Source of the DNA: Plantibacter auratus
GTDB taxonomy: Bacteria; Actinomycetota; Actinomycetes; Actinomycetales; Microbacteriaceae
Direction: 5' to 3'
DNA: 64,000 bases
Assembly (NCBI RefSeq): GCF_050587365.1
Contig: NZ_JBOBFV010000002.1
Coordinates: forward strand, 930,001 to 994,000
Below, piece by piece: positions 51,545 to 60,833 of this stretch; position 1 is the first letter of the stretch; each line of letters begins with the position of its first letter. The notes beneath the pieces were generated by a model. It did no database searches. It saw only the letters and a list, made by a program, of their open reading frames with translations, and was not told where the DNA came from. The translations under genes were made by a program, and so were the position numbers.

Positions 51545-54158
51545 CTACTTCTTCCTTCATCGCCGGAGTCTCGTCCGGCACGGATGCCTCGGGTTCTGCA
51601 CCCTCCGGGGCGGCTGCGTCTGCAACCGTCTCCGGAACATCCTGGGTCTCAAGGTTTCGGTCACTGTTCTTGGCCAGCGCGATGATTCGGTCGCTCTCCG
51701 CGAAACGTGCGAAGACGACGCCCATCGTGTCGCGCCCCTTCGCTGGAACTTCGGCCACGGCAGACCTTACCACCTTGCCACTGGCAAGAACCACAAGGAC
51801 CTCGTCGCTCTCGTCGACGATCAGGGCGCCCGCGAGGGTGCCTCGATCGTCGTTCAGCTTGGCCACCTTGATGCCCAGACCACCGCGGTTCTGGCCGCGG
51901 TACTGGTCGATGTTGGTGCGCTTCGCGTAGCCGCCCTCCGTCACGACGAAGACGAACGCCTCGCGTTCCTCACCCTCGACCGACGGCAGCACCGACGCCG
52001 AGAGCAGTTTGTCGTCGTCGCGGAAGTGCATGCCGATGACGCCGCTCGTCGCGCGTCCCATCGGTCGCAGGGTCTCGTCGCTCGCCGTGAAGCGGATCGA
52101 CATGCCCTTGCGGGACACCAGCAGGACGTCACTGTCGTTCTCCACGAGCAGCGCAGAGGTGAGCTCGTCGCCCTCGCGCAGGTTGATCGCGATGATGCCG
52201 CCCGAGCGGTTCGTGTCGTACTCCGAGAGCGCCGTCTTCTTGACGAGGCCGTCGTGCGTCGCGAGGACCAGGTACGTCGCGGCCTCGTAGTCGCGGATGT
52301 CGAGGATCTCGGCGATCTCCTCGTCGGGCTGCATGGCGAGCAGGTTGGCCACGTGCTGGCCCTTGGCGTCGCGGCCGGCCTCCTGCAGCTCGTAGGCCTT
52401 CGCGCGGTACACGCGACCCTTCGTCGTGAAGAAGAGGAGCCAGTGATGCGTCGTCGTCACGAAGAAGTGGTCGACCACGTCGTCCGCGCGCAGCTGGGCA
52501 CCCTTGACGCCCTTGCCACCGCGGTGCTGCTGACGGTAGTTGTCGCTGCGCGTGCGCTTGATGTAGCCGCCGCGGGTGACGGTGATGACCATCTCCTCTT
52601 CGGGGATCAGGTCTTCCATGTTCATGTCGCCGTCGAAACCGAACATGATCTCGGTGCGGCGGTCGTCGCCGTACTTGTCGACGATCGCGGTCAGTTCCTC
52701 GCTGACGATCTCGCGCTGGCGGACCGGCTTCGCGAGGATGTCCTTGAGGTCGGCGATCTGCGCTTCGATCTCGGCTGCCTCGTCGATGATCTTCTGACGC
52801 TCGAGGGCGGCGAGACGACGCAGCTGCATGTCGAGGATCGCGCTGGCCTGGAGCTCGTCGATCTCGAGGAGGTCCATGAGTCCCGTGCGCGCCTCGTCGG
52901 CGGACGGCGAGCGACGGATGAGCGCGATGACCTCGTCCAGTGCGTCGAGCGCTTTCAGGTAGCCGCGGAGGATGTGTGCGCGCTCCTCTTTCTTGCGGAG
53001 CCGGAACACGGTGCGGCGGACGATGACCTCGACCTGGTGCGTCACCCAGTTGGTGATGAACCCGTCGAGCGGCAGCGTGCGCGGGATGCCGTCGACGATC
53101 GCGAGCATGTTCGCGCCGAAGTTGTCCTGCAGCTGCGTGTGCTTGTAGAGGTTGTTGAGGACGACCTTCGCGACCGCATCGCGCTTCAGCACGATGACGA
53201 GCCGCTGGCCGGTACGACCGGAGGTCTCGTCGCGGATGTCGGCGACGCCGCCGAGACGGCCCTCCTTGACGAGGTCGGCGATCTTCAGCGCGAGGTTGTC
53301 GGGGTTCACCTGGTACGGGAGCTCGGTGACGACGAGGCAGGTCCGGCCCTGGATCTCCTCGACGTTCACGACGGCCCGCATCGTGATGGAACCGCGACCC
53401 GTGCGGTAGGCGTCCTGGATGCCCTTGATGCCGAGGATCTGCGCGCCGGTCGGGAAGTCCGGCCCCTTGATGCGCTGCATGAGCGCCTCGAGGAGCTCTT
53501 CCCGGCTGGCCTCGGGGTTCGCCAGGTGCCACAGGGCACCGTCGGCGACCTCGCGGAGGTTGTGCGGCGGGATGTTCGTGGCCATGCCGACCGCGATGCC
53601 GACGGAACCGTTGACGAGGAGGTTCGGGAAGCGCGCCGGCAGGACGACCGGTTCCTGGGACTCGCCGTCGTAGTTGGGCTGGAAGTCGACGGTCTCCTCG
53701 TCGATGTCGCGCACCATCTCCATGGCGAGCGGGGCCATCTTCGTCTCGGTGTACCGAGGGGCGGCCGCGCCGTCGTTGCCCGGTGAGCCGAAGTTGCCCT
53801 GGCCGAGCGCCAACGGGTACCGCAGGCTCCACGGCTGCACGAGGCGGACGAGCGCGTCGTAGATGGCCGTGTCGCCGTGCGGGTGGAACTGACCCATGAC
53901 GTCGCCGACGACGCGCGCGCACTTGGAGAACGAGCGGTCGGGGCGGTAGCCGCCGTCGTACATCGCGTAGATCACGCGACGGTGGACGGGCTTCAGGCCG
54001 TCGCGGACGTCGGGCAGGGCGCGGCCGACGATGACGCTCATCGCGTAGTCGAGGTAGCTGCGCTGCATCTCGAGCTGCAGGTCGACCTGGTCGATCCGTC
54101 CGTGCACGCCGTGGTCCTCGTCCGGGACCGTGATCTCGTCGTTGGTTTCGTCTGCCAT
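51534..54158 (-). CDS. gyrA: DNA gyrase subunit A
   Basis: An 874-residue subunit of the supercoiling type II topoisomerase. The N-terminal breakage-reunion domain holds the active Tyr in AAPRYTETKM and the quinolone region HPHGDTAIYDALV, with Thr at the E. coli Ser83-equivalent position. The C-terminal beta-pinwheel has the GyrA-box variant QQHRGGKG, and an acidic tail of some 50 residues ends the protein. Overlaps the DUF3566 gene. Confidence 0.97.
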   Translation of the reverse strand: MADETNDEITVPDEDHGVHGRIDQVDLQLEMQRSYLDYAMSVIVGRALPDVRDGLKPVHRRVIYAMYDGGYRPDRSFSKCARVVGDVMGQFHPHGDTAIYDALVRLVQPWSLRYPLALGQGNFGSPGNDGAAAPRYTETKMAPLAMEMVRDIDEETVDFQPNYDGESQEPVVLPARFPNLLVNGSVGIAVGMATNIPPHNLREVADGALWHLANPEASREELLEALMQRIKGPDFPTGAQILGIKGIQDAYRTGRGSITMRAVVNVEEIQGRTCLVVTELPYQVNPDNLALKIADLVKEGRLGGVADIRDETSGRTGQRLVIVLKRDAVAKVVLNNLYKHTQLQDNFGANMLAIVDGIPRTLPLDGFITNWVTHQVEVIVRRTVFRLRKKEERAHILRGYLKALDALDEVIALIRRSPSADEARTGLMDLLEIDELQASAILDMQLRRLAALERQKIIDEAAEIEAQIADLKDILAKPVRQREIVSEELTAIVDKYGDDRRTEIMFGFDGDMNMEDLIPEEEMVITVTRGGYIKRTRSDNYRQQHRGGKGVKGAQLRADDVVDHFFVTTTHHWLLFFTTKGRVYRAKAYELQEAGRDAKGQHVANLLAMQPDEEIAEILDIRDYEAATYLVLATHDGLVKKTALSEYDTNRSGGIIAINLREGDELTSALLVENDSDVLLVSRKGMSIRFTASDETLRPMGRATSGVIGMHFRDDDKLLSASVLPSVEGEEREAFVFVVTEGGYAKRTNIDQYRGQNRGGLGIKVAKLNDDRGTLAGALIVDESDEVLVVLASGKVVRSAVAEVPAKGRDTMGVVFARFAESDRIIALAKNSDRNLETQDVPETVADAAAPEGAEPEASVPDETPAMKEEVDEQ

Positions 54159-54178
54159 GTTCTCTTACTTCTCCTGGT

Positions 54179-54237
54179 CCCTGAGCTTGTCGAAGGGCCT
54201 GTTTGATGCGAGGTGGATCACTTCGACAAGCTCAGTG
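54179..54237. repeat. Inverted pair of the dispersed repeat between gyrB and gyrA
   Basis: CCCTGAGCTTGTCGAAGGG (54179-54197) and, in inverted orientation, CACTTCGACAAGCTCAGTG (54219-54237). The pair can form a long imperfect stem with a 21-nt loop on the gyrB-gyrA message. A role in differential gyrB/gyrA expression is possible but untested. Confidence 0.8.
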
Positions 54238-54265
54238 ACCGATGGATGAGGGTGGTTCGTGCCAC

Positions 54266-56275
54266 TCAGATGTCGAGGAAGCGGACGTCTTTCGCGTTCT
54301 TCTGGATGAAGGTCCGGCGGGACTCCACGTCCTCGCCCATGAGCGTGGAGAAGATCTCATCGGCAGCCGCGGCGTCGTCGAGGGTGACCTGGAGGAGCGT
54401 CCGCGTCTGTGGGTCCATCGTGGTCTCCCACAGCTCCTTGTAGTTCATCTCGCCGAGACCCTTGTAGCGCTGGATCCCGTTCTCCTTCGGGATGCGCTTG
54501 CCCGAGGCGACACCGTCGGTGAGCAGGGCGTCGCGTTCGCGGTCGCTGTACACGTACTGGTGGTCGGCGTTCGACCACTTCAGGCGGTAGAGCGGCGGCT
54601 GCGCGAGGTACACGTATCCGAGGTCGACGAGCGGGCGCATGTAGCGGAACAGGAGCGTCAGCAGCAGCGTCGTGATGTGCTGGCCGTCGACGTCGGCATC
54701 GGCCATGAGCACGATCTTGTGGTACCGCACCTTGTCGGGGTTGAAGTCCTCACCGATGCCGGCACCGAAGGCCGTGATCATGGCCTGGACCTCGTTGTTC
54801 GCGAGCGCGCGGTCGAGGCGTGCCTTCTCGACGTTGAGGATCTTGCCGCGGAGCGGGAGGATCGCCTGGGTCTCCGGGTTGCGACCCTGCACGGCGGAGC
54901 CGCCTGCGGAGTCACCCTCGACGATGAAGATCTCGGACAGCGACGGGTCCTTCGACTGGCAGTCCTTCAGCTTGCCGGGCATGCCGCCACCCTCGAGGAG
55001 ACCCTTGCGACGGGCCGTCTCGCGGGCCTTGCGGGCGGCGAGACGAGCGGTCGCGGCCTGCAGCGCCTTCCGGATGATCTCCTTGGCCTGGTTGGGGTTG
55101 CGGTCGAACCAGTCGTTGAGCTGCTCGCTGACGACCTTCTGCACGAACGCCTTCGCCTCGGTGTTGCCGAGCTTGGTCTTCGTCTGGCCCTCGAACTGCG
55201 GCTCGGAGAGCTTGACGGAGATGACGGCCGTGAGGCCCTCGCGGACGTCGTCGCCGGAGAGGTTGTCGTCCTTCTCCTTGAGGATGCCCTTCTCACGTGC
55301 GTACCGGTTCACGAGCGTGGTGAGCGCCGCACGGAACCCTTCTTCGTGGGTGCCGCCCTCGTGCGTGTTGATCGTGTTCGCGTAGGTGTGGACGCTCTCG
55401 TTGTACGCCGTCGTCCACTGCATCGCGACCTCGAGCGCGATCTTGCGCTCGGTGTTCTCCGACTCGAAGGAGATGATCTCGTCGTGGACGAGCTCGGCAC
55501 GCTTGGCCTTGTTCAGGTACTCGACGTAGTCCTCGAGACCGCGCTCGTAGAAGAAGACGTCCTTGCGCTGCGAGTGTGCCGCCGAGTTGTCGTCGACGTC
55601 CTCGGCCTCGATGGCGTCGCGCAACGGCCGCTCGTCGGCGAGCTCGATGCGGAGGCCCTTGTTGAGGAAGGCCATCTGCTGGAAGCGGGTCCGGAGGGTC
55701 TCGTAGTCGAACTCCGTCGTCTCGAACGTCTCGGCGCTCGGCCAGAAGGTGATCGTGGTGCCCGTCTCGGAGGACGGCTCGTCCTCGTGGAGCGGGGCGT
55801 CGGGGACACCGTGCTGGAAGCTCTGGCGCCAGACCGAACCCTGACGACGGACCTCGACCGAGAGGCGCGTGGACAGTGCGTTGACGACGGACGAACCGAC
55901 GCCGTGGAGCCCACCGGAGACCGCGTACCCGCCGCCACCGAACTTGCCGCCGGCGTGGAGGATGGTCAGGACGACCTCGACGGTCGACTTCTTCTCGACC
56001 GGGTGGATGTCGACCGGGATGCCTCGACCGTTGTCGATCACGCGGACGCCGCCGTCCTCCAGGATGGTCACGAGGATCGTGTCGCAGTAGCCGGCGAGGG
56101 CCTCGTCCACGGAGTTGTCGACGATCTCGTAGACCAGGTGGTGCAGACCACGTGGACCGGTGGACCCGATGTACATACCGGGCCGCTTCCGGACGGCTTC
56201 GAGACCTTCGAGAACCTGGATGGCACTTGCGCCGTAATCAGAGTCTTGGGCGTGCGTGTTGGGTTCTGATGTCAT
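54266..56275 (-). CDS. gyrB: DNA gyrase subunit B
   Basis: A 669-residue ATPase subunit: GHKL domain (EIVDNSVDEALAGY, DNGRGIPV, GLHGVGSSVVN), transducer domain, and TOPRIM with EGDSAGGSA, PLRGKILNVEKAR and DADVDGQHI. I prefer the ATG at 56275 (MTSEPNTH); an in-frame ATG at 56317 would add 14 residues that read like untranslated leader. Neither start has a strong ribosome site. Confidence 0.96.
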   Translation of the reverse strand: MTSEPNTHAQDSDYGASAIQVLEGLEAVRKRPGMYIGSTGPRGLHHLVYEIVDNSVDEALAGYCDTILVTILEDGGVRVIDNGRGIPVDIHPVEKKSTVEVVLTILHAGGKFGGGGYAVSGGLHGVGSSVVNALSTRLSVEVRRQGSVWRQSFQHGVPDAPLHEDEPSSETGTTITFWPSAETFETTEFDYETLRTRFQQMAFLNKGLRIELADERPLRDAIEAEDVDDNSAAHSQRKDVFFYERGLEDYVEYLNKAKRAELVHDEIISFESENTERKIALEVAMQWTTAYNESVHTYANTINTHEGGTHEEGFRAALTTLVNRYAREKGILKEKDDNLSGDDVREGLTAVISVKLSEPQFEGQTKTKLGNTEAKAFVQKVVSEQLNDWFDRNPNQAKEIIRKALQAATARLAARKARETARRKGLLEGGGMPGKLKDCQSKDPSLSEIFIVEGDSAGGSAVQGRNPETQAILPLRGKILNVEKARLDRALANNEVQAMITAFGAGIGEDFNPDKVRYHKIVLMADADVDGQHITTLLLTLLFRYMRPLVDLGYVYLAQPPLYRLKWSNADHQYVYSDRERDALLTDGVASGKRIPKENGIQRYKGLGEMNYKELWETTMDPQTRTLLQVTLDDAAAADEIFSTLMGEDVESRRTFIQKNAKDVRFLDI

Positions 56276-56398
56276 AGGAAAAGAGGGCTCCAAACCGTCG
56301 AGATTCGACCGTTCCATCCTACCAAACAGACCCCGTGAAGCCGCGAGAAAACGCCCGTTTGAGGCACTTTTCCATGCCCAGAGGCCGTATTTGCCTCC

Positions 56399-56923
56399 CT
56401 AGCCGTAAGTATCGCGTGGACCACGCCCTGGGATCGACCTGGGGCCTCTTTTCCAGGAGGGTGCTCCGGGGCCCTGGAAACGGATCGTGTCGACACCGGC
56501 GTCGGGATAGCGTTCGGCGATGCGGACGAGGATCTCGTGACGCATGTGTCGCAGCTGTGTCGCCCAGGCCGTCGACTGGCATTGGACGAGCAGGACGCCG
56601 TCCGCGATCGACACCGGTTCGGAGTACCTGGCGGTGTCCTCGCCGCACAACTCCGCCCAGTTCCCGAGGACCTCGTGCTGGGCGAGTGGTGAGTTCCACC
56701 CGAGTCCGGCGGTCAACGAATCGATGACCGTCCCGAGGCCCTTGGGGTCGCGACCGACACCGTACGGCACGGAGTCCTGCGGCCCCTCGGCCGAGCGTTC
56801 GCGGCGCTTGCGATCACGGGAGATCCGTTCGCCACCGAAGATCTCCTTGAACCGGAGGTACACCGTGGCGGAGAGTTCCCCCGCCGGGTCGGCGTCCCGT
56901 CCGAGTCGCCGCGGCTCAGTCAT
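56399..56923 (-). CDS. dciA: DciA-like (DUF721) replicative helicase loader
   Basis: A 174-residue protein with the DUF721 core (LGNWAELCGEDTARYSEPVSI and GVLLVQCQSTAWATQLRHM). DciA proteins load the DnaB helicase in bacteria lacking DnaC. Sits between recF and gyrB as in other actinobacteria; ATG lies within the recF end (8-nt overlap). The C-terminus is basic and Gly/Pro-rich. Confidence 0.92.
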   Translation of the reverse strand: MTEPRRLGRDADPAGELSATVYLRFKEIFGGERISRDRKRRERSAEGPQDSVPYGVGRDPKGLGTVIDSLTAGLGWNSPLAQHEVLGNWAELCGEDTARYSEPVSIADGVLLVQCQSTAWATQLRHMRHEILVRIAERYPDAGVDTIRFQGPGAPSWKRGPRSIPGRGPRDTYG

Positions 56924-58148
56924 GCGTCGACTCCGTGAGGAGCGGCTCGTTCACTGGGCCGGCCGTCTCTTCCGGACCGTCGACGATCCGTCCGGCTTCG
57001 ATGCGCACGACGTGCGCGGTGAACCGTTCGGGGACGTCGTCGAACACGGCCGCGGTGATGATGACCTGGTCGTACTCCGCGACCGCGGCCGCGAGGCGTT
57101 CCCGGCGACGCGAATCGAGCTCGGCGAAGACGTCGTCGAGGATGAGCACCGGATCGCCGAGGGACGAGTCGGCCCGGAGGAGCTCGGCCGAGGCGAGTTT
57201 GGCGGCGAGCGCGAACGACCACGATTCGCCGTGGCTCGCGTAGCCCTTGACCGGCAGCCCGTTGAGACCGAAGAACACGTCGTCGCGGTGCGGTCCGACG
57301 AGCGTCAGGCCCCGCTCGAGTTCGGAGGACCGACGCTGCGCGAGCGCCGCACGGAACCGTTCGGCGATGCGCGCCAGATCGACGGGCGCGCCAGGCTCGA
57401 CACCCTCCGTGGGATCGGCGGCTGCCGACTCGTCCTCGGCATCGGTGCCGGCGATACTGAGCACGGGCAGGAGGACCGGTCGGTGATCGTCGCCGGCCAC
57501 GGCCTCGTACGCGGCACGCAGTGGCCCACCGAGCATGGCCAGGAGCTGCAGACGTTCAGCGATGATCTCCGTGCCGTACTGCACGAGTCGGTCGTCCCAG
57601 AGGTCGAGCGTCGCCAGGGGCCCGGACTTCAGCCCACGCGCCCTCGCCGACTTGAGGAGCGAGTTCCGCTGCTTCAGGGAGCGGTCGTAGTCGGCCATCA
57701 CCCCGGCCAGGCGGGGGATCCGCTGCACGAGGAGCTGGTCGATGAACCGTCGGCGCGCCGACGGGTCGCCTCGGACGATCAAGAGGTCCTCCGGGGCGAA
57801 CAGCACGGTGGACACGTACCTCGGCAGTTCGCGCGGCTTGATCTGCGACCGGTTCACCTGCGCGCGGTTGGCCGAACCCCGGTTGAGCTGCACCTCGGCG
57901 AGCAGCTCACGACCGTCATGCACGATGCGCGCCCTGATGATCGCCGCGTCGGCACCGTGTCGGATGAGCGCCTGTTCGGAGGAGACCCGATGGGACCCGA
58001 GGCTGCTGAGGTATCCGATCGCCTCGACGAGGTTGGTCTTGCCCTGGCCATTGCGACCCACGAACAGATTGGGTCCGGGTTCGAGCGCCACATCGACCAC
58101 CGCGTAGTTGCGGTAGTCGGTGAGATTCAAGTGCCGCACGATCACCAC
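56916..58148 (-). CDS. recF: DNA repair protein RecF
   Basis: A 410-residue SMC-like ATPase that helps load RecA at gaps. Walker A GRNGQGKTN near residue 32, signature region, and Walker B LILDDVFAELD near residue 345. GTG start; a GTG three codons downstream is an alternative. Normally in one unit with dnaN; here separated from it by gnd, which is characteristic of this family of bacteria. Confidence 0.95.
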   Translation of the reverse strand: MVIVRHLNLTDYRNYAVVDVALEPGPNLFVGRNGQGKTNLVEAIGYLSSLGSHRVSSEQALIRHGADAAIIRARIVHDGRELLAEVQLNRGSANRAQVNRSQIKPRELPRYVSTVLFAPEDLLIVRGDPSARRRFIDQLLVQRIPRLAGVMADYDRSLKQRNSLLKSARARGLKSGPLATLDLWDDRLVQYGTEIIAERLQLLAMLGGPLRAAYEAVAGDDHRPVLLPVLSIAGTDAEDESAAADPTEGVEPGAPVDLARIAERFRAALAQRRSSELERGLTLVGPHRDDVFFGLNGLPVKGYASHGESWSFALAAKLASAELLRADSSLGDPVLILDDVFAELDSRRRERLAAAVAEYDQVIITAAVFDDVPERFTAHVVRIEAGRIVDGPEETAGPVNEPLLTESTHD

Positions 58149-58231
58149 GTCACCCTACCGCCTCGCCCTGACGCCGAACGGGTCGGGGCGCCGTCGGACG
58201 TCCGAGCGCGCCCGTCACGACGACGCAGGGT

Positions 58232-58286
58232 GAACGAAATCGACCCTCCAGCGGAGCGGAAGGCTCCGGGAGAGTCGATTTCGTTC
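58232..58286. terminator. Long hairpin between gnd and recF
   Basis: Perfect 13-nt arms (GAACGAAATCGAC at 58232-58244; complement at 58274-58286) enclosing a 29-nt loop that can form an extra short stem. It lies behind gnd, separating it from recF. The GAACGAAATCG words reappear behind dnaA (about 60769-60779). Confidence 0.7.
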
Positions 58287-58305
58287 GTCAGGAGACGTCG
58301 TGTCG

Positions 58306-59196
58306 TCAGTCGTCGGCCTTCTTGACCGCGTGTCCGCCGAACTGATTGCGGAGGGCGGCGACCGCCTTCATGGCCGGCGAGTCCTCCTGGCGCGACACGA
58401 AGCGGGCGAAGATCGATGCCGAGATGGTCGGGACGGGCACCGCGTTCGCGATGGCCTCCTCGATCGTCCAGCGGCCCTCACCCGAATCCTCGACGTAGCC
58501 CTCGATCTGCTCGAAGTCCGGGTCCTCCTCGAGGGCACGGACGAGGAGCTCCAGCAGCCAGGACCGCACGACGGTGCCGCGCTGCCAGGCCTTGAAGGTG
58601 CCGGGCACGTCCTTGATGATGTCCTCGCGTTTGTCGAGGAGCTCGAAGCCCTCGGCGTACGCCTGCATGAGCGCGTACTCGATGCCGTTGTGCACCATCT
58701 TCGCGTAGTGGCCGGCGCCGACCTCTCCGACGTGGACGAAACCCTCATCGCGCGGTCCTTCAGGACGCAGGGCGTCAAAGACGGGCATGACCCGCTCCAC
58801 CTGCTCCTTGGAACCGCCGACCATGAGGCCGTAGCCGTTGTCGACACCCCAGACACCGCCGGAGACGCCGGCGTCGATGTAGTCGATGCCCTTCGCCGAC
58901 AGCAGTTCAGCGTGCTTGAAGTCGTCCGTGAAGCGGCTGTTACCGCCGTCGATGATCAGGTCGCCGGCCTCGAGCAGGCCGTTCAGCTCCTCGACGACGG
59001 AGTCGGTGATGGCCCCGGCGGGGACCATGACCCAGACCGTGCGAGGTGCCGGGAGCGCAGCGACGAGGTCGCTGATCGTCGCGACGTCGGTGACATCGGG
59101 GTTCCGGTCGAAACCGGTGACCTCGATGCCGTTCGCACGCAGGCGCGTGCGCATGTTGTTGCCCATCTTGCCGAGACCGACGAGACCGATGTGCAT
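58306..59196 (-). CDS. gnd: 6-phosphogluconate dehydrogenase, short NAD-type
   Basis: A 296-residue enzyme turning 6-phosphogluconate into ribulose 5-phosphate + CO2. N-terminal Rossmann motif GLVGLGKMGNNM, substrate motifs IDGGNSRF and KMVHNGIEYALM. Much shorter than the 470-residue NADP form; matches the decarboxylating NAD-dependent GndA/YqeC type. Placed between dnaN and recF. Confidence 0.95.
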   Translation of the reverse strand: MHIGLVGLGKMGNNMRTRLRANGIEVTGFDRNPDVTDVATISDLVAALPAPRTVWVMVPAGAITDSVVEELNGLLEAGDLIIDGGNSRFTDDFKHAELLSAKGIDYIDAGVSGGVWGVDNGYGLMVGGSKEQVERVMPVFDALRPEGPRDEGFVHVGEVGAGHYAKMVHNGIEYALMQAYAEGFELLDKREDIIKDVPGTFKAWQRGTVVRSWLLELLVRALEEDPDFEQIEGYVEDSGEGRWTIEEAIANAVPVPTISASIFARFVSRQEDSPAMKAVAALRNQFGGHAVKKADD

Positions 59197-59213
59197 GGAG
59201 GATCCTTTGCGTG

Positions 59214-60365
59214 TCAGCGCAGCAGCAGGTTCGGCTGCAGCAGGTACTTGTAACTGTCGGCACCCGGCTGATCCTTGGAGGATTGGCTCGTGATGAGCAT
59301 GGGTCCCGGCTTGTTCGTGTTCTCCGTCTTCGTGAACGAGAACCGCACGTACTCGCTCCGGACCGCGGTCAGACCGTCGATCAGGAACTGCGGCTTGAGA
59401 GAGAGCACGATGTCGTCGCCGGTGAGGAGGGCGTCGATGCCCTCGGATGCCTGCGCCTGCTCGGATCCGACGGCTTCGAGCGTGAGGCCGTCGATGGTGA
59501 AGGTGAAGCGGAGAGCCGCTTCGCGCTCGAGGACGAGCGACATGCGCCTGGTCGCCTCGATGAGTTCCGCGGTGTTGATGATCGCGTAGTTGTCGGTCGT
59601 CTCGGGGAAGAGCCGCTTGACCGGCGGGAAGTTGCCCTTGATCAGCAGCGAGGTGACCGTCTTGCGGTCGGCCCGGAACGCGATGAGCTCGCGGTCGTCG
59701 CGATTCGTGATCGCGACGTTGATGTTGCCGCTGTGGCCGAAGGTCTTGCCGACCTCCTGGAGCGTGCGGGCCGGCACGAGGGCCGTGATCGTCTCGCTGG
59801 AACCGTCGCCCTGACCCGAGTCCCAGTCGATCTCGCGGACCGCGACGCGGTAGCGGTCGGTCGCGACGAGGCTGAGGCTCGTCTTGGATACCTCGAGCTG
59901 CACGCCGGTGATGACCGGGGTCACGTCGTCGCGGCTTGCGGCGACAGCGACCTGGCTCACTGCGGTGGCGAACTCGTCGGCGGGCACGAGGCCGAAGTCG
60001 GCGTCGACCTGCGGGATCGTCGGGTACTCCTCGACGGGCATCGATCCGAGCGTGAACCGGGCAGAACCACAGGTGACCTCGATGCGGTTCTCGACCTTGC
60101 TGAACCGGACGGGTGCATTCGGAAGGCGGCTGGCGATCTCCGAGAGCAGCCGGCCGTTGACGAGTGCCGTGCCGGCCTCCTCGACCTCGGCCGCGATGCC
60201 GGTCTGGCTGGAGACCTCGTAGTCGAAGGAGGACAGGATGAGACCGTCGTCACCGGCTTCGATGAGGATGCCGTTCAGGATCGGCAGCGTCGGGCGCTGC
60301 GGGAGCAGCTTCACTGCGAACGAGACGGCTTCGCTGAATACATCCCGGTTGACGCTGAATCGCAC
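59214..60365 (-). CDS. dnaN: DNA polymerase III sliding clamp
   Basis: A 383-residue beta clamp of three similar domains (opens VRFSVNRDVFSEAVSF; contains PTLPILNGILI). GTG start with AGGGGA upstream; the longer frame to 60560 runs into the origin region and is not used. Tethers the polymerase to DNA. Confidence 0.96.
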   Translation of the reverse strand: MRFSVNRDVFSEAVSFAVKLLPQRPTLPILNGILIEAGDDGLILSSFDYEVSSQTGIAAEVEEAGTALVNGRLLSEIASRLPNAPVRFSKVENRIEVTCGSARFTLGSMPVEEYPTIPQVDADFGLVPADEFATAVSQVAVAASRDDVTPVITGVQLEVSKTSLSLVATDRYRVAVREIDWDSGQGDGSSETITALVPARTLQEVGKTFGHSGNINVAITNRDDRELIAFRADRKTVTSLLIKGNFPPVKRLFPETTDNYAIINTAELIEATRRMSLVLEREAALRFTFTIDGLTLEAVGSEQAQASEGIDALLTGDDIVLSLKPQFLIDGLTAVRSEYVRFSFTKTENTNKPGPMLITSQSSKDQPGADSYKYLLQPNLLLR

Positions 60366-60445
60366 GACAAGTCCCCTGTCTCTGGCTCTCGATGACGTCA
60401 CCAATGCTAGTGGGTCTGCTTCCGGGGTCGAGTGGGACGAGGTGC

Positions 60446-60695
60446 TGTGGAGAAGCGAGCCTGGGGAAAGGTTGTTTGGCGGAGAGATCATTGAATTAAC
60501 GGTTAACAGTCTTAACCGGTGTGGAAACTGTGGATAAGTCCGCCGAACCCGCTCGAACACAGGGAACTACATGTGTGTAACTTGGTGGTGGCCTGTGGAG
60601 AGAACGACACGAGGGTGTGGGACGCGGAGGCCGGTGAACGATGTTCACTCACAAGCCTGCCCGGAGCTTCCACATCTCTCCACAGGTTATCCACA
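60446..60695. other. oriC: Origin region, dnaN-dnaA part, with DnaA boxes
   Basis: Between dnaN and dnaA (468 nt without a gene) lie the perfect boxes TGTGGATAA (60529-60537) and TTATCCACA (60687-60695) and variants TGTGGAGAA (60446), TGTGGAAAC (60520) and CTCTCCACA (60676). An AT-rich stretch (60490-60518, with GAATTAACGGTTAAC) is a candidate unwinding element. Part of oriC. Confidence 0.75.
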
Positions 60696-60777
60696 GGGCT
60701 GCGAGGTCCGAATGTGGACAGATCGGGCTCGGATCATGTCGTCGAATGAGCGCTCGTCGTCGCCTGATGAACGAAAT

Positions 60778-60813
60778 CGGCCCCTCGAGCGCACCGAGTG
60801 CGTCGAGGGGCCG
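60778..60813 (-). terminator. Terminator of dnaA
   Basis: 11-nt arms CGGCCCCTCGA (60778-60788) and its complement (60803-60813), with an inner GCAC/GTGC stem, 20 nt behind the dnaA stop. Confidence 0.75.
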
Positions 60814-60833
60814 GAAACGTTCACCAGGACGCG

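Noticed and set aside
51399..53786. 795-codon plus-strand open frame opposite gyrA
   Set aside because: Antisense shadow in GC-rich DNA; gyrA on the other strand is certain, and the translation is low-complexity with no domain. The same holds for long frames opposite gyrB (54242-56269), the GH42 gene (8852-10759), manD/MHS (16156-17724) and GH36 (4099-5532).
60366..60560. N-terminal extension of dnaN
   Set aside because: The frame is open to 60560 but runs through the origin; the GTG at 60365 has AGGGGA upstream and gives the normal clamp N-terminus and length.
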